Assembly: GCF_024519155.1 (NCBI RefSeq)
Contig: NZ_JANIFJ010000002.1
Coordinates: 372,001 to 436,000 of the forward strand
Length of the DNA stretch: 64,000 nucleotides
Source of the DNA: Mangrovibrevibacter kandeliae
GTDB lineage: Bacteria > Pseudomonadota > Alphaproteobacteria > Rhizobiales > Rhizobiaceae
Direction of reading: 5' to 3'
In this document: in pieces, positions 24,763 to 34,460 of the stretch
How positions within the stretch are numbered: the stretch's first letter is position 1
Layout of the letters: every line of letters starts with the position of its first letter
Notes under the pieces: model-generated
Seen by the model: only the letters and a program-made list of their open reading frames with translations
What the model was told of the DNA's origin: nothing
The model's database searches: none
Made by a program: the position numbers and the translations under genes

Positions 24763-26061
24763 ATGGACGACGAACTGCCCGGCTTCGGCCTCCGCGTGTT
24801 CGCGTCCGGCAAGCGCAGCTACGTGATCCAGTATCGGCTCGGTAAGCGGTCACGGCGCTTCACAATCGGATTGCACGGAGTCTGGACACCTGAGCGCGCG
24901 CGCCAGGAGGCAAAGGTGCAGTTGGGACGGATCGCGCAGGGCGAAGATCCGGCCGAAGAGAAGCAGCTCGACAGCAAGGCGATCACCGTCAAGGAGCTGT
25001 GTGAGCTCTACGTTGCTGATCTGAAAGCCGGCCTCATCCTCGGCAAGGGAGGTCGCCCCAAGAAAGCCAGCACCATCCTCTCCGACACGGGGCGCATCGA
25101 GCGTCACATCATTCCCTTGCTTGGTACGCGCAGGGTCAAGGATCTGGTGAAGGCGGATATCACCAAGGCCCTGAAGGACATCATGGCTGGCAAGACTCGT
25201 TGCAGCGTCAAGACGAAGAAGCTTCGCGGTCGTGCCATCGTGCGTGGTGGAGCGGGGACAGCGACGCGCACGATAGGGCTCTTTGGCGGAATACTGACCT
25301 ACGCAGTCGAGGCTGGCATCATCGATCAGAATCCGGCGCACGGTGTCAGGCGGCCGAAGGACAACGTCCGGGCGCGGCGTCTGACCGAAGCAGAGTATCG
25401 GTTGCTCGGCGAGATATTGGATAAGGCAGCCAAGACAGAGAAATACGAGCTATCAGTTGAAATCATACGCCAGCTAGCGCTCACCGGATGCCGGCGGACT
25501 GAGATGGTGACGCTCGCGTGGGCGGAGGCGGACACGAGCGCGAGTTGCTTGCGTCTGGTCGACAGTAAGGAGGGAAGCTCCATCCGCCCGATCGGACTCC
25601 CTGTCGTCGAATACCTCGAAGCAAGTCGGAAAGCTCGCACAGGCACGTACGTGTTTCCCGGACACGGAGACGACAACGCGTTCGGAAGCCTTCCGAACCA
25701 CTGGGAGCAGATATTCAGAGATACGCCGCTGGCCGACATCACACCCCATGTCTTGCGGCACAGCTTTGCCAGCATTGCAAACGATCTCGGCTTCACAGAG
25801 GTGACGATCGCTGCTCTGGTTGGTCACTCAAAGGGCTCAGTCACCAGCAACTACATACACACGCTCGATACAGCGCTTATCATGGCCGCCGACACGATCG
25901 CCGGTTACATCCAGGGCTTGCTCGACGGCATCGAGTTCAAGCAAACGGCCTACGCCGTGGACCGCGACTCTCGCCGCGCTGCACTCGCTCGCTTCCTTCA
26001 AAAAGCCTCGGCGCCGGATGCCGCTGAGGCGGCAAACGAGCAGCAACGCGCCGCTGCATAG
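24763..26061 (+). CDS. tyrosine recombinase (P4-type island integrase), N-terminus frameshifted
   Basis: 432 residues visible: a DUF4102-like arm-binding domain ([24 protein letters not shown]), a core-binding domain (about 75-180) and a catalytic domain with [10 protein letters not shown] (Arg I), [10 protein letters not shown] (HxxR), [13 protein letters not shown] (His and the nucleophilic Tyr). The original start appears to be ATG 24701, which has an ideal GGAGGA site and encodes [20 protein letters not shown]-type integrase N-terminus. One base is missing in the TGG/GAC run at about 24766, so that start runs out of frame. Translation from ATG 24763 would lose 21 residues. The gene sits beside the left attachment core. 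Confidence 0.88.
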   Translation: MDDELPGFGLRVFASGKRSYVIQYRLGKRSRRFTIGLHGVWTPERARQEAKVQLGRIAQGEDPAEEKQLDSKAITVKELCELYVADLKAGLILGKGGRPKKASTILSDTGRIERHIIPLLGTRRVKDLVKADITKALKDIMAGKTRCSVKTKKLRGRAIVRGGAGTATRTIGLFGGILTYAVEAGIIDQNPAHGVRRPKDNVRARRLTEAEYRLLGEILDKAAKTEKYELSVEIIRQLALTGCRRTEMVTLAWAEADTSASCLRLVDSKEGSSIRPIGLPVVEYLEASRKARTGTYVFPGHGDDNAFGSLPNHWEQIFRDTPLADITPHVLRHSFASIANDLGFTEVTIAALVGHSKGSVTSNYIHTLDTALIMAADTIAGYIQGLLDGIEFKQTAYAVDRDSRRAALARFLQKASAPDAAEAANEQQRAAA

Positions 26062-26106
26062 CAGACAAGGTGGCGGCGCTGCCAACCTAGGCAAGCCGCT
26101 ACTTGC

Positions 26107-26138
26107 ATGTCAGAAAAACATACCTTATTTTCTGACAT
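26107..26138. promoter_or_regulatory. inverted-repeat operator upstream of the AbiEi-like gene
   Basis: ATGTCAGAAAA (26107-26117) and TTTTCTGACAT (26128-26138) are perfect 11-bp arms with a 10-base spacer. The right arm abuts the ATG at 26139, leaving no room for a ribosome site, so translation may be leaderless. AbiEi antitoxins bind inverted repeats to repress their operons. Confidence 0.6.
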
Positions 26139-26768
26139 ATGAAGACGGTAAGCGCCTCAGTTCCGGATCGGGTCATGAAACGCGTTCGCGCTAGCGGACG
26201 CGGCAGTGTCTTCACGCCCAGCGACTTCCTCTCTGTCGCCACTCGATCCTCGGTTGATCAGGCCCTTTCGCGGCTGGTAAAGGGCGGACAGCTCCGTCGG
26301 CTTGCGCGCGGGCTCTACGACTTTCCAAAGCTGCATCCGACGCTCGGGCCACTGTCGCCCGCGCCGGACGATGTAGCACATGCGCTTGCTAGGGAGACCG
26401 GCTCCCAGGTGCAGATCGCCGGCGCGCGGGCAGCGAACGCGCTCGGTCTTTCGACGCAGGTCCCGGCCCAAAGCACCTATCTCACCGATGGTCCCTCGCG
26501 GCGCGTCGTGCTGGGAAAGCGCGTCGTGGATCTTCGCCACGCTTCGCCCAAGCATCTGATCGCGCCGGGTAGCCCCGCCGGCACGGTGGTTCAGGCCCTT
26601 CGCCATGTCGGCCCCGTTCGGGCGGCTGACGTCGCGCAGGTTGCGGCGCGCCAGCTGTCGGCCAACGACAAGAAGACATTGGCCTCAACCGCCCTTCAAG
26701 CGCCTGCCTGGATGAGGCCAACGCTCGTCTCGATCGCCAACGCATCGATGGCCAATATCGATGGATGA
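26139..26768 (+). CDS. AbiEi/DUF6088-type antitoxin and transcriptional regulator
   Basis: 209 residues. The N-terminal winged helix (FTPSDFLSVATRSSVDQALSRLVKGGQLRRLARGLYDFP) matches the AbiEi_4/DUF6088 family. The C-terminal part contains the antitoxin domain (AGARAANALGLSTQVP, PSRRVVLGKRVVDLRHASPK). It is the antitoxin half of type IV toxin-antitoxin systems that act in abortive infection. It overlaps the toxin gene by eight bases and has an inverted-repeat operator at its start. Confidence 0.88.
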   Translation: MKTVSASVPDRVMKRVRASGRGSVFTPSDFLSVATRSSVDQALSRLVKGGQLRRLARGLYDFPKLHPTLGPLSPAPDDVAHALARETGSQVQIAGARAANALGLSTQVPAQSTYLTDGPSRRVVLGKRVVDLRHASPKHLIAPGSPAGTVVQALRHVGPVRAADVAQVAARQLSANDKKTLASTALQAPAWMRPTLVSIANASMANIDG

Positions 26769-27798
26769 TGTCGCCCGCCTTCCCAGCGCCGATCGCGCAG
26801 CTCTCTTCGGGGAGACCGGCGCCGGCCGAGGCGTCGCCGACACGATCATCGAAAAGGACTTCTGGGTCTGCTGGAGCCTGAAACGCCTGTTCGGCATGCC
26901 GAAGGGCACCACGGCAACCCTCGTCTTTAAGGGCGGCACATCGCTCTCCAAGGCGTTCAACGCCATCCGCCGGTTCTCCGAGGACATCGACCTATCATTC
27001 GACCGGGCCGAACTCGGATACACCGGCGAGCGCGACCCCGAGAAGGAGGGGATCAGCAGGAAGCAGGCGGCTCGACTTATCGACGACCTGGTCGGCGACG
27101 TCGAGCGGCACATCGCCGGGAAACTTCTCCCGGCGCTGCGCGCCGCGATCGTGGAACAACTCGGCGAGCCAACCCACGGCGAGTGGTCGCTGGAGATAGA
27201 CGCGAGCGACGCCCAAACCGTCAACTTCCACTATCCGACCGCGCTGCCTGCCGCCGAATACGAAGGCATGGCCTACATCACCCCGCGGGTAAAATTCGAG
27301 CTGGGCGCACGCGGCGATCCCTGGCCGACCGAGGAGAAAGTCATCCGTCCCTACGCGGCCGACGACTATCCGGACTTCTTCGCCGATCCCGAAACCAGTG
27401 TCACAGTGCTTTCAGCGCGGCGGACCTTTTGGGAGAAGGCGACCGCGCTCCATGCGGAAGCGCATCGCCCTACTGAGTCACCTACGCCGCCGTAGTTCTC
27501 CCGGCATTACTACGACCTCGCCATGCTCCTCGACACGGACGAGGGTCAAGCCGCCATCGCCGATCTCAGTCTGCTGGCGCAGGTGGCGCATCACAAAGCC
27601 ACTTTCTTCCGTTCGGGCTGGGCCAGCTACGAAACGGCTCGGCCAGGCGCGCTCCGGCTGATGCCCAACGACGCACGGGTTAAAGACCTCCGAGCCGACT
27701 ATCGGGCTATGGCGCCGATGACGTTTGACCAGACGCCGCCGTCATTCGACGACATACTTGCGAAAATTGCCGCGCTTGAAGAAACGATCAACAGCTAG
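26761..27798 (+). pseudogene. AbiEii-type nucleotidyltransferase toxin, interrupted by an amber codon
   Basis: The frame encodes an AbiEii/AbiGii toxin: EKDFWVCWSLKRLF, then the nucleotidyltransferase motif FKGGTSLSKAF followed by FSEDIDLSF, then ARRTFWEKATALHAEAHR. A TAG at 27493-27495 (codon 245) interrupts it. In the same frame the expected C-terminus continues (FSRHYYDLAMLLDTDEG... to 27798). A single C-to-T change from CAG would explain it. The truncated 244-residue protein keeps the catalytic motif but lacks about 100 residues, so activity is uncertain. Confidence 0.85.
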
Positions 27799-28259
27799 CT
27801 CAAGGCTGTCTGCTGGGGAAGACGAATATCAGTTCAATTTCGATCGATAAACCTATGCCTCATCTACGACCTGATCGACTTCGTTCGGGGCCCCGCCACT
27901 ACCACGTCGAGTGCCCGGCGATTTGGTCAGCCGTTGCTGCTGCGGTCCCTGCGTAGAAGACGGTGGCAATCGGCGGTATTTGGCGCCCGCCCTGGATAAA
28001 CATAACGAATATAAGTCGCTGTTTGCACTACGCCAGAACTGCCTCTGCGCGCCAATTGCCGACGCGCCTGGCTGCGGCGCCGCTGATTGTTCGATGGGTG
28101 CTGATCGGTTCCGCAAGGGCGGCTTGGCTCCTGACCCGACGCAAGCTGATGTCGGCGGCCGCCGACATAGCCGCCATTCGAACAACAAATCTGGCTAACC
28201 AAAAGCTGCCCGACATTCATCGCCCTGCACACGGCATCTGAGCGCGCTCACTCCTGAGT
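27799..28259. other. 461-bp convergent intergenic region
   Basis: This stretch separates the AbiE pair from the end of the eight-gene operon. Short frames exist on both strands, but none has a ribosome site or recognisable similarity. I see nothing I can support here. Confidence 0.4.
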
Positions 28260-31200
28260 TCAGGATGGGGGTAGCTTTTCCAGCGTCACGCCGAGTGCGT
28301 CGCCAACCCACTTGGCGAATTCCTCATTGGACGTGAGGACTTCATCGAGATTTGCATGCCCGGAAAAACGTCGCATCGCCTTGGCGCGGACGCCGGTCGC
28401 TGGCATGGCCAGGGCGTAATCTGTCGGGCAGCAGGCTTCGAGCCAATCTTCCATGTTCGGGGAGATCAGCACGAGATAGCCGCCGCGATCATCGATCAGC
28501 ATCCGCACTTCATCGATCAGGCGCTGCGATGCGTCCTCGCGGTCCAGCAGCACAGCGAGATTTTCATGGCCGGCGTCGCGGAGGTTGCGCAGCATGCTGG
28601 GAATGCTGCTGCTCCCGCCGGCCGACCAAATGCGGATCTGATCGGTGCGATGCGAGCTAAGCCGTTCGATGATACCGCGCAGGCCGATCTCATCATTGGG
28701 ACCTTCGACGACCACGTCCCAGGTTTCGGTGTCCGCTCGCGGTCGATCGGACAGCCAGCGGTCCGAAAATCCCTCGCCAGCCCGGTAGTCATCGGCTCCA
28801 GCATTTCGGTTCATGTCGACCAAGCGTTCCAGAAGATCGAGATCAGAAACATCCGGCGGGAGACCGATCATGTCGAGCAGGCTGGCTTCCACCTCGCTGA
28901 AATAATCGCGTCGATCGCTCGCAAGATCAGATGTCCGTCCTACCTGCGAATATTCCATACGCAGCATGTCCGGATCGTAATTCTTCAGCAGCGCGGAAAG
29001 CGACTTCGACCTCGGGCTGGCGCGCAGACTCGCGCGATCGCCTTCGCCGTCGTTCAGGACCATGAACTGATCGGGCAGCGGAAATGTCTCGTAGGTCCGG
29101 GTGATTGAGAAGCGCGATGACCAGCTCGGCGAACGGGTCAACGTCGCGCGCGCCCACACGCGAAAGAGGCGCGAGGAGAAGAGCAGCGGCACGCTCGCAT
29201 CACCGTCGATCGTGAAGAACTTCTGTGCAGCGACCTCATGATGGTCGACAGGCCCGAAGTGGACAGGCAGCTTTCCATCTTCGAACATGAACCTCGCGGC
29301 GCCCTTGGCAGGTTCCGACCAGGACGCCCTGAGATCAGCCGTCCGCTTCGCGCGCACGCCCGCGGCGACGACATCGGCATGATCGCGCAAAAAGGTAGCT
29401 GCGGGTTCGTTCTGCATCTCGCCTTGAAAAAAGAGCTCGGCCGGAACCGCTGCAACGCCCGCCGCCTCCGGGGGATCATCATAACGGTTGATTATACTGC
29501 GATACCATCGAAACGAGGCCACGAGATCCGATCCACTGAAGCGCTTGCGCCAATCCTCCAGAACGTGGATCGGCATGCGCACGACATCGCGTGGATCGAC
29601 TCCTCTGATCGCCAGCCCGCGGTTGCGCCCGAGCCGATTGAGATCGGGCATCGCAATGTCTGCGGGCAGGTCGGCGGTCCGTCTGCGGCGGTCAGAGGCC
29701 AGCGAGCGCAGACTTTCCTCGTCGGAATAGCGGATCACCGACCAGCCAATCTTCGCGGCTGCGCGCAAGGCCTTCAGTCCGGGTGCCTCGGCGGCGACGA
29801 CGCAGATTCTGTCACCCCGCTTCGATTCGGCTCGGAAAGCTGCAGCGAGGTAAGGATAGATGAGAGCGTTCGCGATGGGATCGGGCACTTCGCCGAGAAG
29901 CTTGCTGTCGCGCTGCAGGGGCCTCGACGAGGGCATATGCTTCGTCACGGCCTCGGCAAAGGGCTGGAAATCGGGTTGGTGGCGGCGCACGACCGCCATG
30001 CCCTGCAGCTCCTTCGACCTTTCACCGCCGCGCGGGATCTCGCTCCAGGTAAATTCTTCGACTTCGCGGCGTCGCCGGCCTTCCGCGAAGACCCCGGCCG
30101 AGGATACCTCGGAGAACAGTCCAGATGAATCCCGGCTCTGTCGGATGCCGGAGGCTATGGATAGGAGCAGCGGTTCGTAGCGGGGCCGATCCTCAGTCAG
30201 CCACGCGTGGAGCGGCGAACGGGGCGCGGCAAGCAGCGCGGTGGCAGACACTAGGTCCGCAACTCGACGATCGATCGAGCGCCGTGAATTGCCGGGCCAG
30301 AAGGGCGACCGAACCACCGCCGTGTCGAGAATGGTGTCGAACAGCGGCAAGTCGGAGGCCGCTGACCGGTCGGCAAGGATCGCCGGCGGCTGCTGGGCCG
30401 GCAGCATGGGTGCGATGATGCACAACGGCATGGCGCCATGTCCCAGCGCGGCCTGGAGCTGCGCGCCCGTGACACGACCCTGATCGTTCAGGAAGGCCTC
30501 GTCATCGACCAGCCAGATGATGACCTCGTAAGGGCTGAGATCAGGAAGGCCGTTCAGGTCATCCACCACATCGACGCGCGCGAAATCTGGATCGAGCCGG
30601 CCTGACGATTGGCGACCGCGCCGCGGGCGCGGCGCATCCTCCCAGTGAGGCTGCCAATCAGGTCGCTGGATGTGGCGCAGCAGCAGTCGTGCCCGGGCAC
30701 CCGATGCCAGCACCAGCACGTTCGCCGCCCGCGCATCGGCTGAGCTGGAAGGACCGGGCGCCTCATCAGCGAGCGGCTCTGCGGCATCTGCAGCGTCATC
30801 CGATACTGGGTCACGCTCGGCGGCCGGGCCGCCCGGTTCGGGGACCGGTGCGAGAGGAAGATGGGTCTCCTGCGCCAGAGTGGCCACACGCGCGGCGAAG
30901 CGGGGGAAGATGCCATGCTCCTGGAGCAGCTGGACAAGTGCCGCCGGAATGTCTGCCATAAGCCCGGAACCGGTGCGTTCGACCTCGATCCCCCGGACGA
31001 CGCCGGCACCCTCTGCGCCGGCGGCTGCAAGCAGCCGACGGGCTTCGAGCATGAGCTGCTGCCGCGCAAACCCATCGGACTGCCAGCGGTCTGCTTCGGC
31101 TTCGCCCCACTGGGCGCGGACATGGGCGTAGGCGGTCGCCGCCAGCGCCGCACGATCAAGCCCCTCGCCTGCCATGGCGAGATCGAGCAGCGTCAGCGGC

Positions 31201-31535
31201 GCTTCTGCCGCCAGCTCCGCCGCCGTCTCGCCCAGCTGGGCGATGATGATCGCCGGCGTGCCGACGTAGAACTCTTCCTTCCACAGCAGCACGTCATGCC
31301 ACGGATCACCGATGGAGACGGTGCGGGCGGCGGCGGCAGGCAGCCGGATGATGTCGTCGGACTCGAAGGGTTCGAACCCGATTACCGTGCCGGTGTGATC
31401 GCCATCGATCGAGCAGACCGCGCAGTACCACGCGTTCGAGAGCGGCCCGGAGGCATAGCATGGAAGAGCAAGGCCCTGGGCGCGCAGCGGCACGAAGCCG
31501 GCCAGCAGCAGCTCCGGAATGTCTTCGTCCATCAT
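28260..31535 (-). CDS. large protein with C-terminal TOPRIM-like domain (last gene of the defence operon)
   Basis: 1091 residues, no full-length family recognised. Near residues 935-1030 a TOPRIM-like core is visible: a strand ending in VVVEGPNDEIG (catalytic Glu and following Asp), then a Gly-rich turn, then LAVLLDREDAS (the DxD-like acidic motif). This matches OLD-type and topoisomerase/primase nuclease cores that bind metal and cut or join DNA. Residues about 280-300 are a low-complexity acidic linker (PGPSSSADARAAN). The middle contains an alpha/beta segment and many Arg residues. The ATG at 31535 overlaps the stop of the preceding gene (ATGATG). It is probably an effector nuclease or regulator of the system. 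Confidence 0.75.
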   Translation of the reverse strand: MMDEDIPELLLAGFVPLRAQGLALPCYASGPLSNAWYCAVCSIDGDHTGTVIGFEPFESDDIIRLPAAAARTVSIGDPWHDVLLWKEEFYVGTPAIIIAQLGETAAELAAEAPLTLLDLAMAGEGLDRAALAATAYAHVRAQWGEAEADRWQSDGFARQQLMLEARRLLAAAGAEGAGVVRGIEVERTGSGLMADIPAALVQLLQEHGIFPRFAARVATLAQETHLPLAPVPEPGGPAAERDPVSDDAADAAEPLADEAPGPSSSADARAANVLVLASGARARLLLRHIQRPDWQPHWEDAPRPRRGRQSSGRLDPDFARVDVVDDLNGLPDLSPYEVIIWLVDDEAFLNDQGRVTGAQLQAALGHGAMPLCIIAPMLPAQQPPAILADRSAASDLPLFDTILDTAVVRSPFWPGNSRRSIDRRVADLVSATALLAAPRSPLHAWLTEDRPRYEPLLLSIASGIRQSRDSSGLFSEVSSAGVFAEGRRRREVEEFTWSEIPRGGERSKELQGMAVVRRHQPDFQPFAEAVTKHMPSSRPLQRDSKLLGEVPDPIANALIYPYLAAAFRAESKRGDRICVVAAEAPGLKALRAAAKIGWSVIRYSDEESLRSLASDRRRRTADLPADIAMPDLNRLGRNRGLAIRGVDPRDVVRMPIHVLEDWRKRFSGSDLVASFRWYRSIINRYDDPPEAAGVAAVPAELFFQGEMQNEPAATFLRDHADVVAAGVRAKRTADLRASWSEPAKGAARFMFEDGKLPVHFGPVDHHEVAAQKFFTIDGDASVPLLFSSRLFRVWARATLTRSPSWSSRFSITRTYETFPLPDQFMVLNDGEGDRASLRASPRSKSLSALLKNYDPDMLRMEYSQVGRTSDLASDRRDYFSEVEASLLDMIGLPPDVSDLDLLERLVDMNRNAGADDYRAGEGFSDRWLSDRPRADTETWDVVVEGPNDEIGLRGIIERLSSHRTDQIRIWSAGGSSSIPSMLRNLRDAGHENLAVLLDREDASQRLIDEVRMLIDDRGGYLVLISPNMEDWLEACCPTDYALAMPATGVRAKAMRRFSGHANLDEVLTSNEEFAKWVGDALGVTLEKLPPS

Positions 31536-32365
31536 ATCAGCAGCCCGGTGTCGGCGAAGTAGCGGCGGACGATCCTGGCAATATCCTCCTGCAGTTCGTT
31601 GGGCACCATGTTGGGTGCCCATTCATAAGTCCGCCATTCGATCTTCAGCGCCTTCAGCTGGTTGATGAAGGCCGTGTTCTCCGTGCCGTTGTCATCCAGA
31701 TACTGGCGCGGGATGACCGCCAGCAGGACATTGTCCTTCAGCGGCACGTTCCGGGACGTGGCGATCTCGATGGCCGACGCGCGCTTGTCCGGCTGATTAC
31801 TGCCAGAGCGGGCCATCCCGGCAATTGCGTGATAGCCTAGCGTGACCGTCTCATGCGCGGGGACATCGGCGACGAGGTCGTTGCGCAGGCTTCCGTCAAA
31901 ATAGTCGTGGAGCGTGCCAAATGCCCAGCCGATCTGGCCGGCAGCAGCCGCATGGCTGGTGTCCAGCTCGAAATCCTCCAGACACACGAATTCGTCCGCC
32001 TGATCGGCGAAAACGCCGGCATCGGCGCCGCCGGTGTCAAACGGATAGACATGGAACGGCGCCACTGCATCTGGCGACACGATGAAGACGAATGGAAACC
32101 GGTTGATCTTCTCGGATTTGGCATCGCCGCCCTTCTGGCGATAGGCGGGCCTCATCACGAAGAAATAGACCAAGTCGCGGTTGAACACCTTGCAGCGGCG
32201 CACCTCGAACTGACCGCTCTCGACGATTTCTCGCGCGAACCCGGTCGCCGTGACATGCACCAGCGGCAGCTTTTCCGGGAGAGCGCCGCGACTGGCACGA
32301 GGCCGCAGTTGGCGCTGCGGCGGCAGGCCCTTGCGCCGCCGCATCTTCTGAGGCGCCTTGCTCAT
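31532..32365 (-). CDS. uncharacterised defence-operon protein (277 aa)
   Basis: 277 residues with a basic N-terminal tail. The segment LPLVHVTATGFAREIVESGQF followed by RDLVYFFVMRPAYR resembles the opening of DarT/ADP-ribosyltransferase-fold proteins (YHxT, then 'I..sG', then a strand with Phe and Arg). A later VLLAVIPRQYLDD also fits that fold, but this is a weak reading and no catalytic Glu can be assigned with confidence. The ATG is 16 bases after the AIPR stop and the stop overlaps the TOPRIM gene start, so it belongs to the operon. Confidence 0.6.
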   Translation of the reverse strand: MSKAPQKMRRRKGLPPQRQLRPRASRGALPEKLPLVHVTATGFAREIVESGQFEVRRCKVFNRDLVYFFVMRPAYRQKGGDAKSEKINRFPFVFIVSPDAVAPFHVYPFDTGGADAGVFADQADEFVCLEDFELDTSHAAAAGQIGWAFGTLHDYFDGSLRNDLVADVPAHETVTLGYHAIAGMARSGSNQPDKRASAIEIATSRNVPLKDNVLLAVIPRQYLDDNGTENTAFINQLKALKIEWRTYEWAPNMVPNELQEDIARIVRRYFADTGLLI

Positions 32366-32381
32366 CTGTGGCGCCCCGCCG

Positions 32382-34460
32382 TCATGCCTCGGGCTCCGCT
32401 TCGACTTCCAGAGCGCCGGAAGCCTCCATGGTCGCCAGCGCCTCCAGGCCATAGCGCGCCTGCTTGGGCGATGGCCGCTTTTCCCAGCCGCCTGCGGCGT
32501 AACCTGCCAGCGTCCGGCAGATGCCGACCGACGTGCGGTGGAGGAGGCGGCGATTCTGCCCGATCTCCGCCGCGCGGAGCCAGTCGCTCGCATCGATCTC
32601 CATGCACCGAGTGATGCGGTTGAAGTCCTCGACCGAAAGCTGGGCTGCGGGCGCATCGGCGCTTCCATCACCGAGCGTCAGGGCACCGGCGCTGGCGACC
32701 TCCGGTGGCAGTGGATCGGAGAGCGGCGGCAGCTGATCGCGCAGCTCCTTCCAGCAATCCTCCTTCTTGAACCACTCGCCAGGATTGCGCTGGCCCGCCG
32801 TGGTGCGCAGCAGGCGGTCGATTTCGGGAGCCCAGGCCCGCAGCAGCTGTTCGAGTTCGCTAGAAATGGCCTGCCGCTTCCAGATCGCCTCGAAATCGAG
32901 CCGGCCGCCGGTGCGCTGCGCGAGCGCGGCGACCAGATAGGCGGCAATCTGTGCCCGGAAGGCCTGGAATCCCATCTGGCGAACGATTCGTTCGGCGGCG
33001 CGGAAAATGAGCCCGATGGCGATGAGCCGGCGAAACCACGCATCGTCCGGCGCAGACGGCGGGGTTTCCTTCATTTTCTGCATGAAATGCTGGAAGTTCT
33101 TCTGGCCTCCGAGGCAGACCCGGTAAGGTAGGCCGCCCCAGGCGTTCAGATAGCGGGCGAGGTCGAGTTTGCTGAGCCGCCGGGTCTTGGGGGTATGCAG
33201 CCGGAAGCTCTGCGTGTCCGACGCGCGATAGGATGCCTTCTGTTCGGCGGCCAGATAGGACCCGCGGGCGCGCTCGTAGAACCAGCGCCCTTTGCCAGTG
33301 TCGAGCCAGCTGTTGTTGGCAAGCTCCTCGACCGCCTGATGGAAGGGGTCGTTCGCCGAAAAATCGGCCTGCTGCACGGTATTCTGCCGATTGGCTGCGC
33401 GAGACACCGAACCGACCATGGTGGCCAGATCGCCATCGGTGACGTGAATGATCTTAATTGGCACCTCGACGGCATCCAGCCTGATGCTCTCCTTGAAGCG
33501 TGCCCGGTGCAGCGATGCGGTCGTCTGCCCCCCATTCACGATCTGGAGGCCTCGCAGCTCCGCGATCATGTCGCGTCCGAGCGCATCCTTCTCGAGCACG
33601 ATGTCGTCGACCGTGGCGACGATGCCGTTGTTGAAGGCCAGAAACATCGAGGGCTGGTCGACGATGGTGCGGCGAAGTTCGGCGTTGACGCTCTTCCTGC
33701 CCTGGATGCCGAGGAAGGCGCGAACGTTGAGTTCGAGCAGCCGCACACCGTAGCGATGATAGATGCGGGAGAGCAGATCCCCGGGCACGACCGCGAGATA
33801 GGCCTGATACCCGCCGCTCTCAGGCTTGAGGTGAAGACATGGCAGGGCGCCGCCGGTCATCTGGCGCAGATCGACGCTGATGTCCGATCGCGTCTCACCT
33901 TCGCCAAGGACGCGGTGCAGGCGATCCATGTCAAAGGCGTCGTGCTCGATCAGCCTGCCCGACCAGCTGTCGTCAGCAGGAAGCGCCGCCGGTGCGATGG
34001 CGTCTGTCAGGAGGGTCAGCCGGATCGCCGTGATCCGGGAGGCCTCGCGCTCGATCCGCCGGGCGAGGTCGCTGGCGTCGGTGTTGGACGGCTCAAGCTT
34101 GTCCGCCAAGCCATCGACTGAAGCCCTGGCGAAGCGCAGGGCGCGCTCGTAGGCTGTTCGCACTTCGGCCGGCGTCAGGCGGCGCGGCGGCAGCTCCCCA
34201 GTGTGGATCGTCGTGAAAAGTTCGAGCGAGCCGCGCTCTTCATCGATGCCATAGCCATCGATCCGGTAGCTGGCGCGACCCGAATATCCCTCCTGAAACA
34301 GATCGAAGGCACCCTCGATGCGTCCCGCTTCCTCCAGCCGTTCCAGAACGAGATGCGTGAACATCACCCCGGAATAGGGGGTGAAGGCGTCGGGGCTGGC
34401 GACCGCCTCCTCGACATCGTTGGCCAGTTCCTGAGCAAACAGGTCACGTGGTTCGCTCAT
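32382..34460 (-). CDS. AIPR-family protein (abortive phage-resistance type)
   Basis: 692 residues of the AIPR family (PF10592). The best landmark is LRGLQIVNGGQTTASLHRARF in the middle, with preceding AFNNGIVATVDDI, both characteristic. AIPR proteins were first noted in abortive-infection plasmids and recur in restriction-type neighbourhoods. The biochemical activity is not established. It starts four bases inside the DUF4420 gene (ATGA at 34460-34457). Confidence 0.85.
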   Translation of the reverse strand: MSEPRDLFAQELANDVEEAVASPDAFTPYSGVMFTHLVLERLEEAGRIEGAFDLFQEGYSGRASYRIDGYGIDEERGSLELFTTIHTGELPPRRLTPAEVRTAYERALRFARASVDGLADKLEPSNTDASDLARRIEREASRITAIRLTLLTDAIAPAALPADDSWSGRLIEHDAFDMDRLHRVLGEGETRSDISVDLRQMTGGALPCLHLKPESGGYQAYLAVVPGDLLSRIYHRYGVRLLELNVRAFLGIQGRKSVNAELRRTIVDQPSMFLAFNNGIVATVDDIVLEKDALGRDMIAELRGLQIVNGGQTTASLHRARFKESIRLDAVEVPIKIIHVTDGDLATMVGSVSRAANRQNTVQQADFSANDPFHQAVEELANNSWLDTGKGRWFYERARGSYLAAEQKASYRASDTQSFRLHTPKTRRLSKLDLARYLNAWGGLPYRVCLGGQKNFQHFMQKMKETPPSAPDDAWFRRLIAIGLIFRAAERIVRQMGFQAFRAQIAAYLVAALAQRTGGRLDFEAIWKRQAISSELEQLLRAWAPEIDRLLRTTAGQRNPGEWFKKEDCWKELRDQLPPLSDPLPPEVASAGALTLGDGSADAPAAQLSVEDFNRITRCMEIDASDWLRAAEIGQNRRLLHRTSVGICRTLAGYAAGGWEKRPSPKQARYGLEALATMEASGALEVEAEPEA

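Noticed and set aside
27911-28241. Short plus-strand frames between the AbiE pair and the defence operon
   Set aside because: No ribosome site, no family similarity, and overlapping frames on both strands; treated as non-coding.
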